A DNA stretch of 43,277 nt from an uncultured Oscillospiraceae bacterium (lineage in GTDB: Bacteria > Bacillota_A > Clostridia > Oscillospirales > Oscillospiraceae): the NCBI GenBank assembly GCA_934635515.1, contig CAKTZK010000002.1:1-43277 (forward strand), read 5' to 3'. Each line of letters begins with the position of its first letter. The first letter of the stretch is position 1. The position numbers and the translations under genes were made by a program. Below, piece by piece: positions 36,050-43,025 of this stretch. The notes below the pieces were generated by a model. That model worked only from the letters and a program-made list of their open reading frames with translations. It was not told the origin of the DNA and did no database searches.

Positions 36050-36078
36050 ATAATACCACATTTTTACAACTCTGTCAA
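36050..36078 (-). promoter_or_regulatory. Promoter of the c-di-GMP-controlled surface operon
   Basis: On the minus strand a consensus TTGACA (36078-36073), 17 bases, TATTAT (36055-36050). The start would be near 36043, about 45 bases before the aptamer. It sits between the recombinase stop and the riboswitch. Confidence 0.85.
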
Positions 36079-36145
36079 CGGTTTTCGCCCGATTTTTTAT
36101 GCCAAAGATCTCCTCTTTTTCCTGGCCCGGCCCCGTGCGGCGCTT

Positions 36146-37579
36146 TCACACCCTCCAGTGTATCTCCGCCGTGTCCTCTCCCAGGTCGATGCGGCGGATC
36201 AGCTGCGCGGCCACCGCCTTTTTCCCCTGGAAGGAAAGGGTGGAAAAGTCGATCCTCCGGGCCGCCGCCTTCTCCTCCCGGTCCCGCTCCAGCACCAGCG
36301 CCTGCCGCCGGCTCTCAATGCTCTCCAGGGCTTTTTCCAGGTATGTGACCGGCAGCGCCGGACTGCGGGCAAAGGCCTCCAGCAGGCGCCGGGCCTGCCG
36401 CTCCAGCTCCGCCAGCCGCCCGGTGCAGTCCCCGCCTCCGGCGCCGTCCCCGCCCCCGGGACATTCCTCCAAAAGCGCCTGCACCTCCGCCTGCACCCTC
36501 TCCTCCAGCTCCGGCAGCTTCACCCCAATGACCGCGCCGCACCGGGCCAGATTGTACCGCCCGCTGCAGTGCAGATACCGCCGTTCCCCGTCCCGGGCCA
36601 CGGAAATGCTGTAGCCGCACCCGGCGCACTTCAAAAGTCCCGAGAGCCAGGTGTGCTTTCCCTGGCCGCTGCGCCCCAGCTGCCGGTTTTTCCGCAGCTT
36701 CTCCTGGCACCGGAGAAACAGCTCCGCCTCCACCAGCCCGGGGCTGCTCAGCACCGACAGGGTCCTCTCCTCTCCGCCCCGCTTGCCCACCAGTAAAAGC
36801 CCGTGCTCCCCGTCAAAATACTCCGCCGGGTCCGCCACGCATGCCCCATCGGCCAGGTAGTGCAGCCGCACCTGCTCGTCCGCCCGCACGTAGACCGGGT
36901 TGTGCAGCAGCCTGGACAGGCCCACGCTGTCCCACACCGCCCGTTTCGGCCCCGGGATTCCCTCCCGGCTCAGCTTTTTGGCCAGGCCCGAGAGGGATAT
37001 CCCCTCCCCGCCGTATTCCCGGAAGATCCGCCGCACCAGGTCCGCTTTTTCATTGGGCACCAGCGCCGGCACCTCCCGGCCCGCCCGGCTCATCCCCCGT
37101 CCGTTGTCAAACCCCAGCGGCGCCGGTCCCCCGGGCCACGCCCCCAGGGCCGCCCGGCGGTAGTAGTTGTCCCGGACCCGCTGGGCAATGGTCTCCCGCT
37201 CCAGCTGGGCAAACACCATGATGATGTGCAGCATGGCCCGCCCCATTGGCGTGGCCGTGTCAAAATTCTCGCTGACGGACACAAACTCCACCCGGTTGGC
37301 CTGCAGCACCTGCCACAGCTGCCCGAAATCCGCCACCGACCGGGAAAACCGGTCCAGCCGGTATACATAGATGGCCCCGATCTTCCCGGCCTTCACGTCC
37401 CGCATCAGCTGCCGAAAGGCCGGGCGGTCCGTGTTTTTCCCGGAGTAACCGGCATCCTGATACACGCACAGAGTCCGCTCCCCGGCCATCCGCCTGCACA
37501 GCTCCACCTGGCCCGAAAGGGAGAGGCTGTCCTTTTTCTCCACAGACTGCCGGGCGTACACCGCGTCCCTTCTGCTCAT
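36146..37579 (-). CDS. Large serine recombinase
   Basis: A 477-residue site-specific recombinase. ATG 37579 gives the canonical N-terminus MSRRDAVYARQSVEKKDSLS with the catalytic Ser at residue 12; an upstream in-frame start would add a Gly-rich stretch and is unlikely. The resolvase domain continues with DAGYSGKNTDRPAFRQL and YVYRLDRFSRS (catalytic Arg region). The recombinase domain includes APLGF and WDSVGLSRLLHNPVY. A zinc ribbon has CAGCGYSI and HCSGRYNLARC, then a coiled-coil C-terminus (LAELERQARRLLEAF). Such enzymes integrate or excise mobile elements. No other element genes are beside it and no att sites could be identified, so it may be a remnant or a stand-alone insertion. Confidence 0.93.
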   Translation of the reverse strand: MSRRDAVYARQSVEKKDSLSLSGQVELCRRMAGERTLCVYQDAGYSGKNTDRPAFRQLMRDVKAGKIGAIYVYRLDRFSRSVADFGQLWQVLQANRVEFVSVSENFDTATPMGRAMLHIIMVFAQLERETIAQRVRDNYYRRAALGAWPGGPAPLGFDNGRGMSRAGREVPALVPNEKADLVRRIFREYGGEGISLSGLAKKLSREGIPGPKRAVWDSVGLSRLLHNPVYVRADEQVRLHYLADGACVADPAEYFDGEHGLLLVGKRGGEERTLSVLSSPGLVEAELFLRCQEKLRKNRQLGRSGQGKHTWLSGLLKCAGCGYSISVARDGERRYLHCSGRYNLARCGAVIGVKLPELEERVQAEVQALLEECPGGGDGAGGGDCTGRLAELERQARRLLEAFARSPALPVTYLEKALESIESRRQALVLERDREEKAAARRIDFSTLSFQGKKAVAAQLIRRIDLGEDTAEIHWRV

Positions 37580-37707
37580 GCCTCCCTCTCCTTTTCCTCC
37601 CGCTCCAGCGCCGCCAGGGCCGCCGCGCACTGCCGGTACGCCTCCTCCAGCCGCTCCTGCCTCTCCCGGTCCGATGCATACGCCGGGTGGATATTTTTCA
37701 CTTCCAT
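37576..37707 (-). CDS. 43-residue ORF coupled to the serine recombinase
   Basis: A small ORF starting at ATG 37707 with GAGGAGAGG just upstream and ending in ATGA overlap with the recombinase start. The protein (MEVKNIHPAYASDRERQERL, then an EEAYRQCAAALAALEREEKE tail) is charged and predicted to be helical. Its strong ribosome binding site and the 4-bp overlap support real translation. Function is unknown; it could aid translation of, or bind to, the recombinase. Confidence 0.65.
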   Translation of the reverse strand: MEVKNIHPAYASDRERQERLEEAYRQCAAALAALEREEKEREA

Positions 37708-37743
37708 CCTCTCCTCACCTCAGTGCAAGGCTATGCGCCGGGG

Positions 37744-37776
37744 CAAAAAAAGATGCCCCGGGCACCTCCCGAGGCA
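37744..37776 (-). terminator. Terminator of the MATE operon
   Basis: On the minus strand ATGCCTCGGG, loop AGGTG, CCCGGGGCAT (37776-37752) then CTTTTTTT. It separates the DUF1275 gene from the recombinase genes. Confidence 0.88.
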
Positions 37777-37798
37777 TTGCGTATAGATCTGTACCGGT

Positions 37799-38485
37799 TT
37801 ATTTCCGCAGCAGCTTCTCCTCTTCCTCCCGCAGGAACATAATGAGAAAGCTCACCGTCAGCAGCCCGCAGGAGAGCCATATCGTCCTCTCTCCCCAGTG
37901 CAGCGTGGCCACGCTCCCCACCCCGGCCCCCAGGGCAAACAGCAGCACCACGCCGAAATAGGTCAGCGCCTTGTGCAGGATCTCCCTGTCCCGGGTGTGA
38001 AAGTAGGCGCACAGCGCTTCTGTGCCGCTGCGCATGTTGCCGATGCACATGGTGCTGGCATAGACGTGGCCCCGGACCTTGCGGAAGGTCTGCACCTGCA
38101 TGGCGCACACAAAGGACACCACCGCGTTGGCCGCCGTGTTCATAGACTGGGGCATAAAGCCCACCGTGATCAGAAGCAGGATCTCCGCCAGGATGATCAG
38201 CTGCCGCCAGTGCACCTTTTCTATGTGCTTAAACCGCCGGTGTACGCACTCGGCGATATAGATGCCCAGCATAAACGACAGCAGCGGGATCAGATACCGC
38301 AGGATCTGCTGCCAGTTCCCCTCAAAGAGGTTGGTGCTCAGCAGCACGATGTTGCCGGTCTGGGCGTTGGCAAAGACCTTGTCCCGGCAGCAGTAGGTGT
38401 AGGCGTCCTGCAGCCCGCCGGATAGGATGATGAAAAGGGCCGTGATCATGGAGTCGGACATCTGGCCCCGGTGCTTCAAAGTCAT
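37799..38485 (-). CDS. DUF1275 (YoaK-like) membrane protein
   Basis: A 228-residue protein with about six membrane segments. The N-terminal motif SGGLQDAYTYCCRDKVFANAQTG, seen in part as GGLQDAYTY and FANAQTGNIVLL, and the later QVQTFRKVRGHVYASTMCIGN region are typical of the YoaK/DUF1275 family. Its function is not established; a transport role has been suggested from its topology. It is the last gene of an operon with a MATE exporter and a small unknown protein. The start lies eight bases after the upstream stop, with AAGGCGG as binding site. Confidence 0.9.
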   Translation of the reverse strand: MTLKHRGQMSDSMITALFIILSGGLQDAYTYCCRDKVFANAQTGNIVLLSTNLFEGNWQQILRYLIPLLSFMLGIYIAECVHRRFKHIEKVHWRQLIILAEILLLITVGFMPQSMNTAANAVVSFVCAMQVQTFRKVRGHVYASTMCIGNMRSGTEALCAYFHTRDREILHKALTYFGVVLLFALGAGVGSVATLHWGERTIWLSCGLLTVSFLIMFLREEEEKLLRK

Positions 38486-38492
38486 GGCCGCC

Positions 38493-38804
38493 TTATTCCC
38501 CCTGCTTCACCACCGGCTCACCCGTCCAGTAGATCACATAGCACTCCTGCATCTCTCCCATGTAAAAGAAGATGTTCTCGCCCATCTCAATGTGCTCGCC
38601 AAAGGTCAGGTCCGGCACAAACAGCCGCCCGCTGGTGCGCTTGGGCCCCTTGATGGTCAGCCCCTCCGCCGTGGGATTTTGGCGCAGGGCATTGGCCGCC
38701 TCCTCCAGGCCGGGAAAGTGCAGCGTTTTCTCCAGCTGCGCCAGCTGCGTCTCGCCGCTGATGTATACCAAATGGTCCTCATTCTTAAACCAGTTTATAC
38801 GCAT
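38493..38804 (-). CDS. Hypothetical protein (103 residues)
   Basis: I do not recognise this protein. It is soluble, acidic, mixed alpha/beta, starts MRINWFKNEDHLVYISG and has several aromatic residues near the C-terminus (ENIFFYMGEMQECYVIYWTG). ATG 38804 is preceded by GGAGG at good spacing. It lies between the MATE and DUF1275 genes, with 52 and 7 bases of spacing, so it is probably co-transcribed with them. Confidence 0.75.
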   Translation of the reverse strand: MRINWFKNEDHLVYISGETQLAQLEKTLHFPGLEEAANALRQNPTAEGLTIKGPKRTSGRLFVPDLTFGEHIEMGENIFFYMGEMQECYVIYWTGEPVVKQGE

Positions 38805-38856
38805 TATATTTTTCCTCCAATTTTCTACAATTTGTATATAAAAATCGCTATTTTCC

Positions 38857-40233
38857 TCAGCTTACGGCGATCCTCGGGCGGATCCGCTTCCGGTACAGCC
38901 GCACCCAGCAGACCAGCAGCACCGTCAGCAGCAACAGCCAGGAGGCCGGGTAGGACAGATACACCCATGTCACCGGCATAGTCTGCGTGTTGATGGCAGC
39001 CACCCAAGCCAGGCGGAAGGCACAAGTGCACAGCAGATTGATGACCACCGGGATCAGCGGGCTGCCGCAGCCCCGGATCGCGCCGGTGAGTATGTCCGCC
39101 ATGCCGAAGATAATGTAAGGTGCCGCCACCAGCCGCAGCCGGATCACACCCGCCGCCAGCACATCCGGATCCTGGTTGTAGATCCGCAGCAGCGGCTCGC
39201 TCCACACGCAGGCCACGGTGCTGAGGATAGCCCCGGTGACCACGCCGCACAGCAGGCACTTTTTCAGAATGTCCTTCACCCGCTCATATTTCCCCGCGCC
39301 GATGTTCTGGCTCAGGAAGGTCTGGGCTGCCTGGTGGAAGGTATTCATAGCCACATAAATGAAGTTATCGATGCTGCCGGCGGCGCTGCACCCGGCCACC
39401 ACAATGCTTCCGTAGGCGTTGATAGCCCCCTGGATAGCCACGTTGGACAGGCTGAACAGGCATCCCTGCACGCCGGCGGGGATACCCACCTTGGCCATCA
39501 GGAGCAGGCTCCGGCGCTCAAAGCGCAGCTTCCGCCAGGAAAAGCGCAGGGCATCCGTGGTGCGCATCAGGCACAGCAGCACCAGCACGGCGCTGAGCAC
39601 CTCGCTGATCACCGTTGCCAGGGCCACGCCCGCCACATCCATTTGGAACGTGATAACAAACACCAAGTTCAGCACCACGTTCACCACGCCGCTCACCGTG
39701 AGGAACAGCAGCGGCCGCTGGGTGTCGCCCCGGGCCCGCAGAGCGGCCGCGCCGTAGTTATAGAGCATAATGGCCGGCGTGCCCGCGAAATAGATATGCA
39801 GGTACGTCAGCGCCAGGTCAAAAATATCCTCCGGGGTAGACACCATGCGCAGGATCCATGCCGCCCCGCCGAAGCCCAGTCCGCCCAGGACCGTGCCGCC
39901 CACAAGGGCCATGGCCACCGCCGTGTGGATGGCCGCGGAGATCTCCTTTTCCTTGTCGCCCTCGCCGATGTACCGGGCAATGACTACATTCACGCCCACA
40001 GCCATGCCGATGAGCAGATTCACCACCAGGTTTACAATGGCCGTGGTGCCGCCCACGGCGGCCAGGCTTGCGTAGTTCGCGTAGCGGCCCAGCACCACCA
40101 CGTCCGCCGCGTTAAAAAGCAGCTGCAAAATGCTGGATGCCATCAGCGGCAGGCCAAAAAGCAGCAGCTTTTTCAGCAGCGGCCCCGTAAGCATGTCAAT
40201 CGAGCCGCCAAGCCTCCTTGTTGTTCTTTCCAT
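38857..40233 (-). CDS. MATE family multidrug/cation antiporter
   Basis: A 458-residue protein with about 12 membrane helices. Typical MATE features are PLLKKLLLFGLPLMASSILQ at the first helix, DVVVLGRYANYASLAAVGGT, then NVVIARYIGEGD and FLSQNIGAGKYERV. The two-fold repeat of the family is visible (helices 1-6 and 7-12). It probably exports a drug or metabolite against Na+ or H+; the substrate is unknown. ATG 40233 follows GGAGAGGGGAA. Confidence 0.95.
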   Translation of the reverse strand: MERTTRRLGGSIDMLTGPLLKKLLLFGLPLMASSILQLLFNAADVVVLGRYANYASLAAVGGTTAIVNLVVNLLIGMAVGVNVVIARYIGEGDKEKEISAAIHTAVAMALVGGTVLGGLGFGGAAWILRMVSTPEDIFDLALTYLHIYFAGTPAIMLYNYGAAALRARGDTQRPLLFLTVSGVVNVVLNLVFVITFQMDVAGVALATVISEVLSAVLVLLCLMRTTDALRFSWRKLRFERRSLLLMAKVGIPAGVQGCLFSLSNVAIQGAINAYGSIVVAGCSAAGSIDNFIYVAMNTFHQAAQTFLSQNIGAGKYERVKDILKKCLLCGVVTGAILSTVACVWSEPLLRIYNQDPDVLAAGVIRLRLVAAPYIIFGMADILTGAIRGCGSPLIPVVINLLCTCAFRLAWVAAINTQTMPVTWVYLSYPASWLLLLTVLLVCWVRLYRKRIRPRIAVS

Positions 40234-40338
40234 ATTCCCCTCTCCGCGGCCGCCGGTGGCAGCCGGGTCTCTCTGTTTATAAATTTATCCCGTGCCGCGC
40301 AGCGCCCCATGGAGTTTTCCATAGAGCGCTGTACTATC

Positions 40339-40367
40339 ATTATATCTGATTTTTTTTAAAAGCTCAA
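40339..40367 (-). promoter_or_regulatory. Promoter of the MATE operon
   Basis: On the minus strand TTGAGC (40367-40362), 17 bases, TATAAT (40344-40339), about 105 bases before the MATE start. No clear terminator for the preceding antiporter gene lies before it. Confidence 0.7.
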
Positions 40368-40400
40368 GAGGTCTTTTGCAAAATATGCCCCGGGTTTTTC

Positions 40401-41432
40401 TCAGGCAAACAGCGCCAGAAACCGATCCAGTCCCGCCGTAACGGTGATAAGATACGCCACATAGACCGCCAGCATCATTATGCCCTGCCAGCGTCTGAAT
40501 TTCCCCGCAAAAATAGTGGGCACCACCGCTATCAGCGTCACCACGATAGCCACCGGGAAGTCCAGGTAGATGTTCTGGGCGGAAACCGGCAGCTTGCCCC
40601 CGTATACAAAGGAGCACACCGCCAGGATCAGCGTCGTGTCGATGACGTTGGCGCCGATCACATTGCCCACGGACATGTCCGCCTGCTTTTTCACCAGCGC
40701 CGCAATGGCCGTCACCAGCTCCGGCAGGGACGTGCCCACCGCCACGATGGTCACCCCGATGATCGCCTCCGAAACGCCCCAGGAGGCGGCGATCTTGCTG
40801 CCGTTGTTTACCAGCAGCTGGGACCCGGCCACAATGCCCGCCGCCCCGGCAGCCACCAAAAGCACGTTGGAGAGCACCGCCTTTTTGTTGATCTCCGGCC
40901 GCTCGTCCTCGCTCAGCCCGCCCTGTTCGTTTCTGGCGGAGCGGATGTTTTCCGCAATATACAGCGCAAATACCAGCAGCAGCGCGGCAGCGCCCGTCAG
41001 GGGGAAGTTTCCGCTCAGGGAAAAGCCGAACAGCACGCACACCGCCGCCGTCAGCAGCAGGCCCTTGGGCGCAAAGCTCTTCCGCTCCACCTTGCCCGGC
41101 ATAAAGATAATGCTCACCGCCAGGATCATAGCCGTGTTGCATATCACCGAGCCGATCCCGTTGCCGATGGCCATGCCCACCTTTTCCTGGGAGGCGGCAA
41201 TGTAGTCGCCCACCTGGGCCGTGAGGATCCCGTGGCCCTCCACCGCCGCAATGGTGGACACAATGATCTCCGGCAGCGTGGTAGCCATGCTGACCACCGT
41301 TGCGCCGATAATAAACTTAGGGATCCCGGTGGCCTCCGCCATCCAGACCGCGCCGTCCACAAACCAGTCTCCACCCTTCACAATGAGCACAATGCCCACC
41401 GCAAACAGCACATACATCATGATATTTTCCAC
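40401..41432 (-). CDS. CaCA-family cation (Ca2+/Na+-type) antiporter
   Basis: A 343-residue protein with about ten membrane helices and the two alpha repeats of the family: ATVVSMATTLPEIIVS near the N-terminus and VAVGTSLPELVTAIAAL near 215, with GNGIGSVICNTAMIL and GNVIGANVIDTTLIL. GTG 41432 is preferred since AGGAGG is five bases upstream; upstream in-frame codons overlap the leader terminator. The two repeats usually bind Ca2+ and exchange it for Na+ or H+. The yybP-ykoY type leader suggests that Mn2+ may be exported as well (inference). Confidence 0.9.
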   Translation of the reverse strand: MENIMMYVLFAVGIVLIVKGGDWFVDGAVWMAEATGIPKFIIGATVVSMATTLPEIIVSTIAAVEGHGILTAQVGDYIAASQEKVGMAIGNGIGSVICNTAMILAVSIIFMPGKVERKSFAPKGLLLTAAVCVLFGFSLSGNFPLTGAAALLLVFALYIAENIRSARNEQGGLSEDERPEINKKAVLSNVLLVAAGAAGIVAGSQLLVNNGSKIAASWGVSEAIIGVTIVAVGTSLPELVTAIAALVKKQADMSVGNVIGANVIDTTLILAVCSFVYGGKLPVSAQNIYLDFPVAIVVTLIAVVPTIFAGKFRRWQGIMMLAVYVAYLITVTAGLDRFLALFA

Positions 41433-41464
41433 GAAATCCTCCTCATGTCCTTTTTGCCGCAGGC

Positions 41465-41512
41465 AAAAAAAATGCGCATGGACTGCCCATACACAAACAG
41501 ACCGCACGCGCG
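41465..41512 (-). terminator. Leader terminator upstream of the cation antiporter
   Basis: On the minus strand GCGCGTG... pairs with ...CATGCGC (about 41512-41473, with an inner GTCTG/CAGTC) and is followed by eight T (41472-41465). It is just before the ribosome binding site, as expected for a riboswitch expression platform. The stem is interrupted, so details are uncertain. Confidence 0.65.
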
Positions 41513-41527
41513 GCTATAGGCCCGCCC

Positions 41528-41887
41528 ATGAGTCTCATCAATTAAGATACCATCGATTGACAAAGGCAGACACGGTTTTGACGGGCAGAAATGCGCCCAT
41601 ACTGCGTCATGCCCCTTGGAAATACGGCAAGTATTCCCGGCAGGCCTTTCCTTGTCTGGACACATTTCTGCGCGGCAAAACTGCTTAGCACCTGCCGGCG
41701 ATGGATTTTCGAGCGATTTTTGGCTTTTGAGCCGCAGGCGGGCTGGCGCCCGCCAAGGTGAGAAGGGCAAAAAGCGCCGCAAAGGCGCGCTGGCAGGCGT
41801 GTTTGCCTTTGTTAATCGATGGTATGCCAGGTAAAAACGCCAGTATGTTGACATATCGCGCTTTTTACACGCCAACTACTCCCTCAT
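41528..41887 (-). ncRNA. yybP-ykoY (Mn2+) type riboswitch carrying an insert
   Basis: The minus strand has ATGAGGGAGTAG (41887-41876) and GTCAACATACTGG (41852-41840), the two signature blocks of the yybP-ykoY family. The closing P1 strand with its A-rich loop side, ATGAGACTCAT (41538-41528), lies on the other side of a 279-bp palindromic element. ATGAG pairs with CTCAT as in known aptamers. Without the insert the aptamer would be about 80 nt, which is normal. The transcript start falls just before ATGAGGG. The downstream gene, a cation antiporter, is a standard target of the family. Confidence 0.75.
41547..41825. mobile_element. MITE-like palindromic element with 27-bp terminal inverted repeats
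   Basis: The ends 41547-41573 and 41799-41825 are inverted repeats matching at 25 of 27 bases (outer sequence ATACCATCGATT). Inside are further nested inverted pairs: 41575-41599 with 41657-41683, a GGAAATAC/GTATTCCC hairpin, 41691-41702 with 41788-41801, and GGCGGGC/GCCCGCC. There is no transposase gene. The outer TA could be a target duplication (as for IS630/mariner types), but this is uncertain. It lies in the leader of the antiporter gene. Confidence 0.75.
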
Positions 41888-41894
41888 CTCGAGT

Positions 41895-41923
41895 AACCTA
41901 TCATATTTCCCCCCAAATGTCAA
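41895..41923 (-). promoter_or_regulatory. Promoter of the Mn2+-riboswitch transcript
   Basis: On the minus strand TTGACA (41923-41918), 17 bases, TAGGTT (41900-41895). The start would be near 41888, directly at the riboswitch. Between here and the nitroreductase gene (41924-42083) I see only AT-rich sequence with a weak TAATAT for the plus strand. Confidence 0.65.
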
Positions 41924-42083
41924 CGGGAAATACCCTCTTTTCCCTCATTTTTCTGCCGCGTATTTCTCCCCCCGATTCCCGATAAAAATGCAGGTAGCAA
42001 ACGTTGTAAAATTATGGTAATATATCGGCAGAAACCCGGGCATACCCTTCGTCTGCCCCAGAAAATAAATAAGGAGATCTTTT

Positions 42084-42743
42084 ATGGACGTAACACAAGC
42101 GATCACCGGCCGCCGCTCCATCCGCGGCTTCAAACCCGAGCCCGTCTCCCGGGAGACCCTGCGGGAGGTCTTATCCCTGGCCACCAGGGCCGTTTCCGCC
42201 GTCAACGCCCAGCCCTGGGAGTTTTCCGTGGTTTCCGGCCAGGTCCTGGAGGCGATCCGCCAGGATAACATCGCCTCCTATGACCGGGACCAGCCCACCG
42301 ACATTCCCGATATCACCGTAGACGGCATTTACAAGCAGCGCAGCCGGGAGATCGGCAAGGCACTGTTTGCCGCCATGGATATCCAGCGGGGCGACACGGC
42401 CCGGCGCAGACAGTGGGGCCAGCGGGGCCTGCGTTTTTTTGATGCCCCGGCGGTGATCATCCTGTGCATGGATCAGGCACTGGATAACACCACCTTCCGC
42501 CTGGATATGGGCTGTGTCATCCAGAATATCTGTCTCGCCGCCATGGAGTATGGCCTCGGCACCTGCGTAGAGCTGCAGGCAGTTCTCTATCAGCAGACCC
42601 TGCGCCGTCACCTTCATATCCCCGAAAGCAAGCGCATCGTCTCCGGCATAGCCATCGGGTATCCCGACTGGGACTTCCCGGCAAATCAGGTGGTAAGCAC
42701 CCGTGTACCCATTGACGAGATCACCGCCTGGCACGGCTTTTGA
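42084..42743 (+). CDS. Nitroreductase family protein (FMN)
   Basis: A 219-residue enzyme of ordinary length. The N-terminal RRSIRGFKPEPVSRETLREV and the Ser/Asn region SAVNAQPWEF are the typical FMN-binding motifs, and LAAMEYGLGTCVELQ and IAIGYPDWDFPANQ complete the fold. Such enzymes reduce nitro groups, quinones or enones with NAD(P)H; the substrate is not predictable. ATG 42084 is preceded by AAGGAGAT. It is a single-gene unit with its own terminator. Confidence 0.92.
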   Translation: MDVTQAITGRRSIRGFKPEPVSRETLREVLSLATRAVSAVNAQPWEFSVVSGQVLEAIRQDNIASYDRDQPTDIPDITVDGIYKQRSREIGKALFAAMDIQRGDTARRRQWGQRGLRFFDAPAVIILCMDQALDNTTFRLDMGCVIQNICLAAMEYGLGTCVELQAVLYQQTLRRHLHIPESKRIVSGIAIGYPDWDFPANQVVSTRVPIDEITAWHGF

Positions 42744-42768
42744 TTCCCGCCCATTCTTTTGCTCTATA

Positions 42769-42812
42769 ACGCAGGACCGGCACGATGTATATCGTGCCGG
42801 TCCTGCGTTTTA
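42769..42812 (+). terminator. Terminator after the nitroreductase gene
   Basis: A perfect long stem (ACGCAGGACCGGCACGAT with its complement, 42769-42808) with loop GTAT, followed by TTTT. Confidence 0.92.
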
Positions 42813-42863
42813 ATAGGAGTCTATGGAAGAAAGAAATTTCATTTTCCGGATCAAAAGTGGTCT

Positions 42864-43002
42864 CCCATCCCCGATGACAGACGCGTGGGGCCACCGAAGT
42901 GAAGTGCAAAAGATTTTTGGATCAAGATAAATCAGGAAAAGTAGAAGGTAGTTAGGTAAAGGAGAGATGATGGCTTGGTACGCATCTGTCATCGGGGATG
43001 GG
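42864..43002. repeat. Inverted repeat pair, 23-bp arms, 93-nt spacer
   Basis: 42864-42886 (starting CCCATCCCCGATGACAGA) and 42980-43002 are complementary at 22 of 23 bases. The spacer is A/G-rich with no ORF. It lies directly downstream of etfA and could be a small mobile element, a structured 3' end or a remnant. The stretch 42813-43025 holds no gene I can support. Confidence 0.6.
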
Positions 43003-43025
43003 AATGGAAAAGAAAGGTGTCGGTT

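Noticed and set aside
35842..37579. Promoter inversion (phase variation) of the surface operon by the adjacent serine recombinase
   Set aside because: No inverted repeats flanking the 36043-36078 promoter could be found by eye, only a direct TATAAAA-GTC similarity. Large serine recombinases of this kind usually act on mobile elements.
41417..41875. 152-codon open frame on the minus strand
   Set aside because: It spans the MITE-like element, riboswitch pieces and leader terminator; no start signal or domain. It is best explained as an artefact of the repeat.
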